From Lysobacterales bacterium (GTDB lineage Bacteria; Pseudomonadota; Gammaproteobacteria; Xanthomonadales; SZUA-36), in NCBI GenBank assembly GCA_013002505.1, contig JABDJL010000017.1, forward strand, positions 1 through 61,479: DNA of 61,479 nucleotides, written 5' to 3'. The stretch's first letter is position 1. The number at the start of each line of letters is the position of its first letter. Both the position numbers and the translations under genes were made by a program. Shown in pieces: positions 51,569-60,499 of the stretch. The notes under the pieces were generated by a model, which was not told the DNA's origin, made no database searches, and saw nothing but the letters and a program-made list of their open reading frames with translations.

Positions 51569-51647
51569 TGAAGGCGAAATCAGTATTAATGATCAAAGAC
51601 ACGGATGTTGACTGCGTTCAGGTCTTAACGGGTTAAGGAGTAACCAC

Positions 51648-52871
51648 GTGAAGCCAGGTGCCATGCACTTACCTGCTGTTCCTTCACCATCTGCCCCTGA
51701 GCAGGTGCAGGAAAACACGCAGCCACCCGCGCCAAATATCAGGTTGGCGCGAACTCAAAAGCGGGAATTCGGACAATCCGGCACTAAGCTGGCGGCGGAC
51801 CGGGCAAAAAAATTACGGTACCAACCCGGTATGGCATTGCAGGATCTTTTGCAACAGGCCCTCGAACTCCAGGTCAGCGATCTTCACTTGCACAGCGGCG
51901 CCAGGATTCGCGTTCGCCTTGGCGGAAAACTCTGGGACGCCACGGAAGACGTGCTTGACCCCGATGAATGTGAGCGCCTCATCAAGAGCGTTCTCAATGA
52001 GGTGCAGTTAGATGCGCTGCAAAGCCGGCTGCAGGTGGATTTTGCATTCGAACTTCCCGGTATCGGGCGATTCCGTGCCAACGCTTACAAGCAGCAGCGC
52101 GGAATTGATGCGGTATTCCGCAGCATCAGCCTTTCACCCCCGACGCTTGCCCGGCTGGGCTTACCTGATGAATTTAAAAAATTTACCGAGTTCCACCAGG
52201 GCCTGATTCTGTTTACCGGTCCGGCCGGGTGCGGAAAATCTTCGACCATGGCGGCAATGGTGAACCTGATCAATCAAAGTCGCTCGGATCATATTCTGAC
52301 TATTGAAGACCCCGTGGAGTTTGTCCATACCTCTGCTTGCTGCAATGTTACCCAGCGGGAAATTGGACCCCACACAGAATCGTTTTCACGCGCTTTGCGA
52401 GCCGCCTTGCGCGAGGATCCTGACGTAATCGTGATAGGTGAGCTGCGCGACCTCGAAACCATCTCATTGGCCATCACCGCTGCCGAGACAGGCCATCTTG
52501 TCATGGCCACGCTGCATACCTCGAACGCCATTCGCACCATTAACCGCCTGCTCGGCGTATTTCCACCAGACCAGCTCTCGCAAATCAGGCGCATGCTCTC
52601 AGAGTCCCTCAAGGTGGTGATTTCACAGCTGTTGGTGCCGCGAAAAGACGGAAAAGGTTGCGTTGCAGCGCTCGAAGTCATGATCAATAACGATGCCGTC
52701 GCCAACCTGATCCGGGAAAGTCGTACCAGCCAGATCAAAACCATCCTGCAGACCGGTGCATCCCAGGGTCAGCAACTGATGGACAATTCGCTAATGCGCC
52801 TGGTGAAACAAAACATCATCTCGCGCGAAGAAGCACTAAGGTATGCAGAAGAAGACAGGAAATTCGAGTAA
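51648..52871 (+). CDS. PilT/PilU-family retraction ATPase with N-terminal extension
   Basis: GTG start at 51648, 7 bp after AAGGAG. The 407-residue protein has about 60 extra N-terminal residues (Pro/Gln/Ala-rich) before the usual PilT start (LQDLLQQALELQVSDLHLHSG). Walker A reads GPAGCGKSS, the Asp box TIEDPVEFVH, Walker B VIVIGELRD and the His box ATLHTSN. The C-terminal NLIRESRTSQIKT matches the retraction motif of PilT. It is a hexameric cytoplasmic motor that pulls pili in. A paralogue follows 12 bp later, as with pilT/pilU; which is which is unclear. Confidence 0.92.
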   Translation: MKPGAMHLPAVPSPSAPEQVQENTQPPAPNIRLARTQKREFGQSGTKLAADRAKKLRYQPGMALQDLLQQALELQVSDLHLHSGARIRVRLGGKLWDATEDVLDPDECERLIKSVLNEVQLDALQSRLQVDFAFELPGIGRFRANAYKQQRGIDAVFRSISLSPPTLARLGLPDEFKKFTEFHQGLILFTGPAGCGKSSTMAAMVNLINQSRSDHILTIEDPVEFVHTSACCNVTQREIGPHTESFSRALRAALREDPDVIVIGELRDLETISLAITAAETGHLVMATLHTSNAIRTINRLLGVFPPDQLSQIRRMLSESLKVVISQLLVPRKDGKGCVAALEVMINNDAVANLIRESRTSQIKTILQTGASQGQQLMDNSLMRLVKQNIISREEALRYAEEDRKFE

Positions 52872-52883
52872 CCGGAGTAAACC

Positions 52884-53987
52884 TTGGCCAAAATCGACGA
52901 ATTATTTCGATACCTGAATGAGCAACAAGGCTCTGACCTTCATCTGCTGGCGACGCGCGTTCCCCGTGTGCGTATTCACGGGCAACTGACCGATGTTGAA
53001 GGCCGGGACCCGCTCTCGAATGAAGAACTGGAGTGCATGCTGCGTGAAATTGCAACGCCCCAACAGTGGGACGAGTACCAACGCAGCGGAGACCTCGATT
53101 TTGCCTGGGCCCTCCCGGGCGAGTGCCGTTTCAGGGTCAATTTCTTGCGCCAGCATCTCGGGGCTGCGGCCGTGTTCAGAATTATTCCGGAGACCATACT
53201 TACCTTCGACCAACTTGACTTGCCGCAGGCCGTTCGCGACCTGGCTCACCTGGAACGGGGCTTGGTGCTGGTCACCGGGCCTACCGGTTCAGGCAAATCG
53301 ACCACGCTGGCGGCCATCGTCAATGAAATCAACGAACACTATCAAAAGCACATCGTCACGATCGAAGACCCGGTAGAGTTCGTGCATCAAAACAAGCAAT
53401 GCACCATTTCACAGCGCGAGGTTGAACAGGACACGCGCAGTTTCAGTGATGCGCTTCGGGTCACCATTCGACAGGACACTGATGTCATTCTCGTGGGCGA
53501 AATGCGTGACATGGAAACGATCGAACTGGCCATCACCGCGGCCGAGATGGGCTCCCTGGTTTTCGGAACCCTTCACACCAACAGCGCGACTAAAACCATT
53601 GATCGCTTGATAGACGCATTCCCGGCGAGCCGGCAGGAACAGATTCGCACGACCCTGGCCGATTCCATTTGCGCCATCGTGTCACAACAGTTGCTTCCAA
53701 CTGCCGATGGTGAGGGTCGCTGTGCAGCGCACGAGATCATGCTGCGAACAAACAGCCTGCCCAATATTATTCGCGAGGGCAATACAACCATGTTGGTATC
53801 GGTCATCCAGGGTGGAATGAATCACGGGATGTGCAGCATGGATGATTCGCTGGCCGGGCTGGTCAAAAAAAGGAAAATTACTGCCACTGCGGCGTTGAGC
53901 AAGGCCAAAGACAAAAAACGTTTTCAATTCCAGGCCCAGCAGGAACAGGCAGCGGAAAACGCAGCGCCTGATAATCATCCTCACTGA
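52884..53987 (+). CDS. pilT: PilT-family retraction ATPase
   Basis: TTG start at 52884, 6 bp after GGAG; the sequence begins AKIDELFRYLNEQQGSDLHL as in PilT. The 367 residues include Walker A GPTGSGKST, Asp box TIEDPVEFVHQNKQC, Walker B VILVGEMRD and His box GTLHTNSATKTIDR, with NIIREGNTTMLVSVIQGG as the late motif. The tail is Lys/Gln/Ala-rich. It is co-transcribed with the preceding ATPase; the pair probably forms a PilT/PilU-like two-motor set for twitching. No pilB is in the window. Confidence 0.92.
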   Translation: MAKIDELFRYLNEQQGSDLHLLATRVPRVRIHGQLTDVEGRDPLSNEELECMLREIATPQQWDEYQRSGDLDFAWALPGECRFRVNFLRQHLGAAAVFRIIPETILTFDQLDLPQAVRDLAHLERGLVLVTGPTGSGKSTTLAAIVNEINEHYQKHIVTIEDPVEFVHQNKQCTISQREVEQDTRSFSDALRVTIRQDTDVILVGEMRDMETIELAITAAEMGSLVFGTLHTNSATKTIDRLIDAFPASRQEQIRTTLADSICAIVSQQLLPTADGEGRCAAHEIMLRTNSLPNIIREGNTTMLVSVIQGGMNHGMCSMDDSLAGLVKKRKITATAALSKAKDKKRFQFQAQQEQAAENAAPDNHPH

Positions 53988-54150
53988 ACTTGCCCGGATA
54001 CCCAGAACAGAAATCAAACCGCGAAGCCAGTTGATTAGCGGTTCGTCGAGTCCATTTCCCGGGGTAAGTTTTCAGCACTGGCCGACACCGCGCTGATGTC
54101 CCGCCCGGGATCATTGGGGCGGGGCAACCCCGGCCCGGCGTTTCCGCATT

Positions 54151-54495
54151 TCAAACCTGCCACAATCCGTGCTGAATCCCACCCAGAATGTAGATGGCAA
54201 ACGTGCCATAACCCGGAATTTCCATCGGTGGATGGGCCAGTTCGGCACCCGTCGATTCGATCTCGGACACGGCCATGGCGATGTCCTTGACCAGCCAGTA
54301 AGGCCGCACGACCGGCGTCTCGGATTCGTGCATCGGCGCTCGTACGCCAACCATGGCACCATCGCTGCGCTGCGCAGTGCGCGCGTTTCCGAGTTCGGCA
54401 ACGGGCTCACCGAATGGCTTGCCCAGTTGCGCCGCCAACGAGGCACAGGTCGAATCAACATCAGGGGTTACGATTTCAAGGTAGTGAATCTGCAT
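54151..54495 (-). CDS. VOC family (glyoxalase-like) protein
   Basis: The 114-residue protein starts IHYLEIVTPDVDSTCASLA, with a middle VVRPYWLVKDIAMAVSEIE and an end IPGYGTFAIYILGGIQHGLWQV: two beta-alpha-beta-beta units of the VOC fold. The first His and the final Gln occupy metal-ligand positions, but the usual terminal Glu is missing. Substrate unknown. It faces the pilT gene convergently across 163 bp in which a GC-rich stretch (54100-54140) may help terminate transcription. Confidence 0.75.
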   Translation of the reverse strand: MQIHYLEIVTPDVDSTCASLAAQLGKPFGEPVAELGNARTAQRSDGAMVGVRAPMHESETPVVRPYWLVKDIAMAVSEIESTGAELAHPPMEIPGYGTFAIYILGGIQHGLWQV

Positions 54496-54544
54496 GGCCC
54501 TTATCTTTTGCTTGTGAATCGCTATTAGTTAAGCACATATCTGC

Positions 54545-54760
54545 ATGCCCGGAATACGCTGCGCTCAAATTGCCGGATTGCTTGAGTTTTTTCAGCGCCT
54601 GGACGTATTCTTTCCCCTGGCCCCTTCCCCGAAGCATATTGAAATCGTCATTCACCACCCGTCCGGCGGCGACCTCATCGTCACGGACACGCACGAGACA
54701 TTGAAGGGCCTGCACCTTGAAAATCCTGAAAATGCCGATTCGGATAATGGCACCGAATGA
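54545..54760 (+). CDS. Possible small hypothetical protein
   Basis: A 71-codon frame with an acidic tail (LENPENADSDNGTE). Its TGA overlaps the ATG of the following frame (ATGA at 54757), which favours it slightly. There is no Shine-Dalgarno and I recognise no family. A minus-strand frame covers the same stretch. Confidence 0.2.
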   Translation: MPGIRCAQIAGLLEFFQRLDVFFPLAPSPKHIEIVIHHPSGGDLIVTDTHETLKGLHLENPENADSDNGTE

Positions 54761-55161
54761 CACGTGCATCGACGATGCAGGGTTTGATGCCAGTGCAGGC
54801 CATGATAATTCCTGAATGCCACGTCGTTTTCGATTATTCTGTATCCAACATGTCGACCCATATTCAAGCCCGATTACTCAGCATCATGCAGCGTGAAATG
54901 GATATGCTGGGCATGAGCCTGCCCTCTTCATGCAGGAGCCAGATTGAAAAGATGATCAATCGTGGTGTCATTCGCATGCGCATGAATAACCTGCTGGACA
55001 ACCCGGGCATGGTCCTGCAGGCCGAAAGCAACCTCAAGGGGCTGGTCCGGTACTTCTGCGATTTCTCGCGCGAGGTCAATACCTACCCCACCCTCAATGA
55101 TGCAGATTTTCAAAAGGGGCTGACCGCCTGCCCGACGTTTTTCCCATACTGGAGCTCGTAG
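54757..55161 (+). CDS. Hypothetical protein
   Basis: A 134-codon frame whose convincing part begins at about codon 32 (54850; MSTHIQARLLSIMQREMDMLG). The protein looks alpha-helical in the middle (CRSQIEKMINRGVIRMRMNNLL) with a Met/Arg-rich face, and ends with Tyr/Pro-rich TFFPYWSS. I know of no family match. Start choice among 54757, 54805 and 54850 is open because none has a clear Shine-Dalgarno. Confidence 0.4.
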   Translation: MTRASTMQGLMPVQAMIIPECHVVFDYSVSNMSTHIQARLLSIMQREMDMLGMSLPSSCRSQIEKMINRGVIRMRMNNLLDNPGMVLQAESNLKGLVRYFCDFSREVNTYPTLNDADFQKGLTACPTFFPYWSS

Positions 55162-55293
55162 GGATCGTTCTTGTTGACTGTGCACCGCGCACCGGCGGCT
55201 CTGTCAGTTGGCAACTCATGCGCGGCGCGCTAAAGTAAATAGGCGCTGAGAAACGCGCATCCAAGCCAACACCAGTAACAAGGGGGAGTTCTG

Positions 55294-57381
55294 ATGGCCA
55301 GCTTTTGCGTCTCTTTTCGACGCTCGATCCGTAACCTGATCCCGCAAACCTGCCGCATGCTTACGCTTGCGAGAATCTCAGCCGTATTGTTGATGATGGT
55401 TTCTTTTCAGGCCCCTGCGCTTGACCTGGTGCGGGTCGAAACCGGCGCCGACCAGGTGTTTTCCGATCTCGGCATTACCGGCAAGGACGTGGTCGTGGCG
55501 GTGCTCGACCGTGGCATCGACTGGTCTCATCCCGACTTCATCAACGAGGACGGCACGACACGAATCAAGTGGATGCTGGACCAGAGCGGCTTCAACCTGT
55601 GTGACCCGGCCAACCCGCAAGCCATTGAATATTCCGAAGCCGATATTAACCAGGCGCTGGACGGCGGGCCCAGCCTGTCTTTCAGGGATGCCGTGGGCCA
55701 CGGCACTGCCACAGCAGGCATGGCCGCAGGTAATGGCCGCGCATTGCCCGATGGTCGTTACCGGGGCATTGCGCCGGAGGCCGACCTGATCATCATCAAG
55801 ATGACTTCCGAAGGCGCGCCGGCACACGACTCCGAAACCGCGGAAACCTTTTTCCAGGGATGCATTGACGACGCCCTGGACTGGCTCAAAATTAAGCTCG
55901 ACGAGCTCGGCAAACCGGCCGTGGCAATCATCAACAGCGGCACCCAATGGGGGCCGATGGACGGCACCTCCGCAGTCAGCCGCAAGATCGATGAAGTTTT
56001 TCCGCCCGACCAGCCAGGACGCATCATGGTCATGCCCTCGGGCGATGAAGGCAGCCTGCCCAACCATTCCAGAACCACTTATTCAGACAGCGCAGCCGGG
56101 GAAATCAGTATCTCCAGGGCGAGCGCCACGACCTCGGTCATGAGCGCCTGGAATACCGGCAGCCTGCCGGCCAGCATCACGGTGACGTTTGACGATGGCA
56201 CATCGGTCGGTCCGGTAGCGCCTGGGTCATCGCTGGATGAGAACGGCATTTTCATTATCAATTACCAGCCTGGTTCCGAGTTTTACCCGTGGTTGTCCAC
56301 CAGCGGTGACAGCGCAGCGTGGATCAGGGTCACCGGTCACGCAACCACCGGCAAGGTCATATTCCAGGGTATTAATTCCGGCACCGGCACTGCAGACCTG
56401 TATGGCGACGTGATTGGTCCGAACCTGACACCGGTCACCTCCATGACCGACAAACTGACGCCCGGCCGACTCAATGATTACGCGACCACGCACTCGGTCA
56501 TTTCGGTCGCCAATCACGTCATTCGCACCGCCTGGACCGACATTGACGGTATCCCGAGATCCATCAATGACGAGGGCCTGACCGGCGAATTGTGGTTGAA
56601 ATCATCGGGCGGCCCGACACGCGACGGACGCGCACCCGGTATCGATGTATCCGCACCGGGACAGAATTCTTTTACCGCCGTCGGACCGAATTCATTCTGG
56701 GCAACCGGCCGCGGCAATCTGCCGCAAGGCAGCAACAGTCAGTACATCCGGTTCGGCGGCACCAGCGGGTCGGCGCCCATCGTCGTGGGCACGATCGCCC
56801 TGATGTTGCAGGCTAACCCCAACCTGACCACCAACGAGGTACGCCAGATCCTGCGCAATACCGCCGTTACGGACAACAACACCGGCGCCGTGCCCAATAA
56901 CGACTGGGGCTGGGGCAAGCTCAATATCCTGGCGGCGGTGCAGGGCGCAGCATTCACCATCAATGCCGGGATCAACGATGCCTGGGTCAGCGATGGTGCG
57001 CCGCTGCAGGGCATGTTCATCACCATTTTTCCGAACCTGAAGTTCGTCTTCCTGGCCTGGTTTACATTCGACTCGGTGATTCCAGGCTCGGGCTCAGCAA
57101 CATTTGGCGCCATTGACCAGCGCTGGGTGACCGCCGCGGGCGGCTTCGAGGGAAATACCGCCACCCTGAGCGCAGAGTTGACTACCGGCGGGCGCTTTAA
57201 CAGCGACACACCCCTGCCCATGCAGGTAGCGGCTTACGGTACCGTGACGGTGACGTTCAAGAATTGCTCCGAGGTTACAGAGCAATTTGACTTCCCCGGC
57301 GTCCGCGAATCCGGAGAATTCACCATCAAGCGAGTACTGAACAGCAACGTGCCGCTGTGCGAGTCACTGAATGGCGACTGA
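55294..57381 (+). CDS. Exported subtilisin-like (S8) serine protease
   Basis: ATG at 55294 after GGGGGAG. The 695-residue protein has a signal peptide (about residues 24-43, ISAVLLMMVSFQAPA) and an S8 catalytic domain with Asp72 (VAVLDRGIDWSHPDF), His136 (AVGHGTATAGMAAG) and Ser491 (GGTSGSAP). The insertion between His and Ser is long. Where the oxyanion-hole Asn usually sits in a GN-E-G motif, this protein has Asp251 (PSGDEG). A C-terminal beta domain of about 130 residues with one Cys pair follows. No pro-peptide is apparent. Likely a secreted or cell-surface protease; convergent with the somatomedin-like gene. Confidence 0.85.
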   Translation: MASFCVSFRRSIRNLIPQTCRMLTLARISAVLLMMVSFQAPALDLVRVETGADQVFSDLGITGKDVVVAVLDRGIDWSHPDFINEDGTTRIKWMLDQSGFNLCDPANPQAIEYSEADINQALDGGPSLSFRDAVGHGTATAGMAAGNGRALPDGRYRGIAPEADLIIIKMTSEGAPAHDSETAETFFQGCIDDALDWLKIKLDELGKPAVAIINSGTQWGPMDGTSAVSRKIDEVFPPDQPGRIMVMPSGDEGSLPNHSRTTYSDSAAGEISISRASATTSVMSAWNTGSLPASITVTFDDGTSVGPVAPGSSLDENGIFIINYQPGSEFYPWLSTSGDSAAWIRVTGHATTGKVIFQGINSGTGTADLYGDVIGPNLTPVTSMTDKLTPGRLNDYATTHSVISVANHVIRTAWTDIDGIPRSINDEGLTGELWLKSSGGPTRDGRAPGIDVSAPGQNSFTAVGPNSFWATGRGNLPQGSNSQYIRFGGTSGSAPIVVGTIALMLQANPNLTTNEVRQILRNTAVTDNNTGAVPNNDWGWGKLNILAAVQGAAFTINAGINDAWVSDGAPLQGMFITIFPNLKFVFLAWFTFDSVIPGSGSATFGAIDQRWVTAAGGFEGNTATLSAELTTGGRFNSDTPLPMQVAAYGTVTVTFKNCSEVTEQFDFPGVRESGEFTIKRVLNSNVPLCESLNGD

Positions 57382-57403
57382 GCATCGAAGATAAGCGGCC
57401 CGT

Positions 57404-58555
57404 TTACTGGCCCTTGAGCTGGATAAAGCTCATTTTCTGGTCATAGTGGTCGACATTTTCCATTTCCATTCCGCAGTAGGCCATGTTGTGGCCCTGGAAC
57501 AGGGTGCCGTAGTTACTGCTGCACAAGTCCTCGTCGGTGCACCAGTAGCCAAAATAATCCCAGTCCCAGGAAAGGTTTTGACCGTCTCCACACCATTCCA
57601 CGGCAGTATTGCGCGCGCCCGATGAGTGGTAACCCACGGCGCCGTCGTTGTGCCACGGAAGGAACCACCAGGCCGCATCCAGGGTAATGTTATCGCTGCC
57701 GGATACCTGGTCCAGAAATCCACCGGTGTGAAAAACTGGCACACCGCGCGTGTTGTTGTGATCATAAAGATTGCGCACCTGGCTGGGCCCGATTTCTGAA
57801 GCGAGCTCACAGGCAAACAGGTCTGCCAACGCCCCCCAGTCAGACAGCTCGCTGCCGCCGCCGTTGCCTGCAGAGGTCCTGACTTCGAGAATGTTCCACG
57901 CCAGTGATTCTTCGCATTGCCGCTTGCGGCCCTTACCGGTGCATACGCGGTCAACGGTCGCCAGTTGATCGAGGGCGTAACCCATGACGTTGTCGCCGTT
58001 GGAATAGTTGTAAACCACGCAGCTGTTTGAATCCGTGCAACAGGCATCGAGATAGCGGCCGAGTGTTTTGGCGGCGACCTGGGTGCCGGTGTCGTCGGTC
58101 TGAACCGCCTTGACATCGACGGCTGTCGCATTGGCAATTCCGGAAACATCCGCCAGGCGGTCAGGGTCGTCTTCGTAATCCCATTTAGAGGAGCACATAC
58201 CACCGACGTGCAGAAAAGCGATTTGGCCTGAATCGGGCGCACACTGGAATTCTCCGGCACACACCGGTGCATAGTCGGCACAACAATTGCCATTGGCCTC
58301 GCAAGCCGAATCGCAGGAACAGGACCCGTCATTGCCCAGTCCGCCACAGAATGTATCCTCGGTCACGCAGACACGCTTCTTGCCCTTTCCGGTGCACACC
58401 TGGGTCGATTCACTGGCGAGCCGCTCGCAGCGGCCGAGGTCGCCACCGCCGATGGTGCCGGCCAGCACTGTGCCGCTACTTGCCATGCCGAGTGTCAAAA
58501 GCATGCAAGCCGCCAACAAGACGAGCCGTGGTTGTTGCCCTGATTTTTTGTTCAT
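57404..58555 (-). CDS. Secreted Cys-rich protein with a somatomedin-B-like module
   Basis: The 383-residue protein has a signal peptide (cleaved after about residue 32) and 27 or so Cys residues. Residues 70-99 (Cys70, 79, 81, 85, 91, 92, 99) follow the somatomedin-B spacing, with CSCDSACEANGNCCADY. The decapeptide CTGKG[KR]KRxC occurs twice (54-63 and 205-214). The remainder resembles an alpha/beta-hydrolase (VVYNYSNGDNVMGYALDQL, then a late HNDGAVGYHSSGA with His), so a secreted lipase- or esterase-like enzyme is possible, though its nucleophile Ser is not in a standard GxSxG. Many Trp near the C-terminus. Unknown function. Confidence 0.6.
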   Translation of the reverse strand: MNKKSGQQPRLVLLAACMLLTLGMASSGTVLAGTIGGGDLGRCERLASESTQVCTGKGKKRVCVTEDTFCGGLGNDGSCSCDSACEANGNCCADYAPVCAGEFQCAPDSGQIAFLHVGGMCSSKWDYEDDPDRLADVSGIANATAVDVKAVQTDDTGTQVAAKTLGRYLDACCTDSNSCVVYNYSNGDNVMGYALDQLATVDRVCTGKGRKRQCEESLAWNILEVRTSAGNGGGSELSDWGALADLFACELASEIGPSQVRNLYDHNNTRGVPVFHTGGFLDQVSGSDNITLDAAWWFLPWHNDGAVGYHSSGARNTAVEWCGDGQNLSWDWDYFGYWCTDEDLCSSNYGTLFQGHNMAYCGMEMENVDHYDQKMSFIQLKGQ

Positions 58556-58600
58556 TGTTGTTCCCTGTCTCTGAAGCCTGGTTCGAGTCCCAAAATCATA

Positions 58601-59755
58601 TTAGCCGTCGCCCGGGTTCTCCGGCCTTGTCAGCTTGACGCCTCGCCGCTCGGCATCTTCATACATCTCGATCATGCGCTGCCGGCGGGGGCTGTGGTTT
58701 TCTTGTGACCGGAACCCCTGTAAGGAATAGTTTCCGCCAGTTTGATAGTCGGTGGCAAGTTGCGGGATATGTTCGCGGTCCGGTACGTCGCCCGGGCGCA
58801 TGCGGTAGCCATGCAAATTTCGCAGCGTGAACGGGGCCTGGGCCTCGGCATCATGAAACAACAGGCCGTAATACCGCAGCGCAGCCACTGCGTTCCCTTG
58901 CGCCAGCGGGCCTTCAAACCGGGCCCAGCCAAAAGGCTTGCCGGCGCGGTCAAACAGGTTGCCATCAATCCTGAATATTCCGTCCCTGTGAACATCCAGA
59001 CCGACCTCAATCAACAGGTCTCCACCAGCCATGAAATCCCGGAATGTGCCGGTAAAATGGGCGGGGACACGCTCTTTCCCAGTAAAAAAGAAATCCAGCT
59101 CCCCCGATTGAGGCTTCAGATCCCGGGCTGAAAACTTCGCGCCCACCCGCACACGCCCAAGGTATTCAGGCCAGTGCTTGTTGGGTTCAAACACGGTGGT
59201 TTTTGCTTTGCCATCGCTGCGCGCGGCCAGCATAACCGGCGCATGGCGGTCGCCGGGGCCGACAGCTTCGGCCTGCAGTGAAACTGACTCCGGCAGCACA
59301 GCCTCACCGCGATTCCACAACTGCAGTGAGATCAAAATCGGCTCATCACCAGTGACAAAAAAACGATCCGCCGTGAACAGGACCTGCCAGGCCAGGTCGG
59401 GATTATCCGGCCCGGGCAGTGCCTGCCGGTTTTCATGCCGCGCTCCGGGGTTTAGCAAGTCAAAGGAATTCTCATTGATTTTCCGGGTACTGGCCGGATA
59501 GCGGGTGCGCTCCCTGAACTGGTCAAGTGCTGAGGGTTCGTTCGACACTTGCAGCGCTTCACCGTGGCCGGTTTTGGCAAGCATTTCCGTGTCAGGCGGC
59601 GCCTCTTGCAAAGCAACATCGCTGTCGTCACTCACACCAGCGGATCGTCCTGGGGCGGCCGGCTCGGGCCATTGCCACCAAGCCAGGATCACAAGCAAAA
59701 GCAACGCTCCAAGAGCCCAGGCCCTGCTGTTGTGGTGTTCAGCCGCCCGGCTCAT
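58601..59755 (-). CDS. Membrane-anchored exported protein of unknown function
   Basis: The 384-residue protein has a single N-terminal transmembrane helix (residues 12-27: AWALGALLLLVILAWW), an acidic linker and a long exoplasmic region: a beta-rich part (about 110-275, e.g. DRFFVTGDEPILISLQLWNRG, read in two parts) that looks like Ig-like or calcium-dependent sandwich folds, and a C-terminal charged segment. I know no named family. It lies between the somatomedin-like gene and another exported protein on the same strand. Confidence 0.6.
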   Translation of the reverse strand: MSRAAEHHNSRAWALGALLLLVILAWWQWPEPAAPGRSAGVSDDSDVALQEAPPDTEMLAKTGHGEALQVSNEPSALDQFRERTRYPASTRKINENSFDLLNPGARHENRQALPGPDNPDLAWQVLFTADRFFVTGDEPILISLQLWNRGEAVLPESVSLQAEAVGPGDRHAPVMLAARSDGKAKTTVFEPNKHWPEYLGRVRVGAKFSARDLKPQSGELDFFFTGKERVPAHFTGTFRDFMAGGDLLIEVGLDVHRDGIFRIDGNLFDRAGKPFGWARFEGPLAQGNAVAALRYYGLLFHDAEAQAPFTLRNLHGYRMRPGDVPDREHIPQLATDYQTGGNYSLQGFRSQENHSPRRQRMIEMYEDAERRGVKLTRPENPGDG

Positions 59756-59800
59756 CTACTTTAAACTGCGGGCAAAGGCTGCAGCGCAATTCCCGGAATT

Positions 59801-60367
59801 TCACTGCTCCCTTTCAATTTGGGGCTCCCTGTGCAGCACTGCTTCGAAACGTGGCTGGCCATGACGCTCGAGGTAGTAAGTCAGGCGGGTCGCATGTTCG
59901 CTCAATTCGAGGAACCATTCGTTCGTGGACGCTTCGGGAATTAACATTGCGGTATGGACATCGGCTGGAAATGACTGCCTCAGATCACTGCCGCTGTGTT
60001 GCGTGGTGCCGCCGTACATCGTGACCTCGTCCGGTGTACCGTCTGCATGGCGGTGATCATGCTTGAGTTGCAGGCCACCTTCCACCCTGCTCAGTATCCA
60101 GGTGCGCGACCGGTCTTCCCCGACATGGAACGGAATGCGAATTTCATCGGCCTCGCATTGCTCGATATGCGCAACCAGCTCCTGGTCTCGAAATGCATCG
60201 CCCGGATCTTCGGGAAATGTGGCCTGCCCCGTGAAACGCGCGCCACAAAGACTGGAAATGCGCTCAAAAAACGCCGCTTGCGGGTCAGAATGATCCACAG
60301 AAGGCGAGGCCGCTGCAAGGTATCCGGAATACAGCAGAACCGCGAACATCATAATCATTTTTTTCAT
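59801..60367 (-). CDS. Exported hypothetical protein
   Basis: The 188-residue protein has a signal peptide (about residues 1-19, MMFAVLLYSGYLAAA) and a mature beta-rich domain with two Cys (SSLCGARF and EQCEADEI) that could form a disulphide, and a His/Asp-rich HDHRHADGTPDEV. I see no known motif. It could belong to a family of periplasmic, heme- or metal-responsive proteins, but that is a guess. 45 bp from the membrane-anchored gene downstream. Confidence 0.6.
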   Translation of the reverse strand: MKKMIMMFAVLLYSGYLAAASPSVDHSDPQAAFFERISSLCGARFTGQATFPEDPGDAFRDQELVAHIEQCEADEIRIPFHVGEDRSRTWILSRVEGGLQLKHDHRHADGTPDEVTMYGGTTQHSGSDLRQSFPADVHTAMLIPEASTNEWFLELSEHATRLTYYLERHGQPRFEAVLHREPQIEREQ

Positions 60368-60465
60368 GTGATTATTCTATAGCACCCGGCATCACGGGAT
60401 GGCTTTCACGGAGCATCCAAAACACCGCTTGGAGTTTTGCTTGCATTCCTCACTGTATTTAAGTA

Positions 60466-60493
60466 TTGACTTAATTAAGTAATTGCTTATAAT
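60466..60493 (+). promoter_or_regulatory. Near-consensus promoter with palindromic ArsR operator
   Basis: TTGACT (60466-60471) and TATAAT (60488-60493) are 16 bp apart. The perfect 12-bp palindrome ACTTAATTAAGT (60469-60480) overlaps the -35, ideally placed for repression. Transcription would start 6-7 bases after the -10, at the A of the ATG (60500), predicting a leaderless mRNA. Confidence 0.75.
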
Positions 60494-60499
60494 AAAGGC

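Noticed and set aside
55203-55218. CTGTCA copy upstream of the S8 protease
   Set aside because: CTGTCAGTTGGCAACT lacks the second half-site CAG and has no -10 at 22-23 bp, so it does not fit the shared operator.
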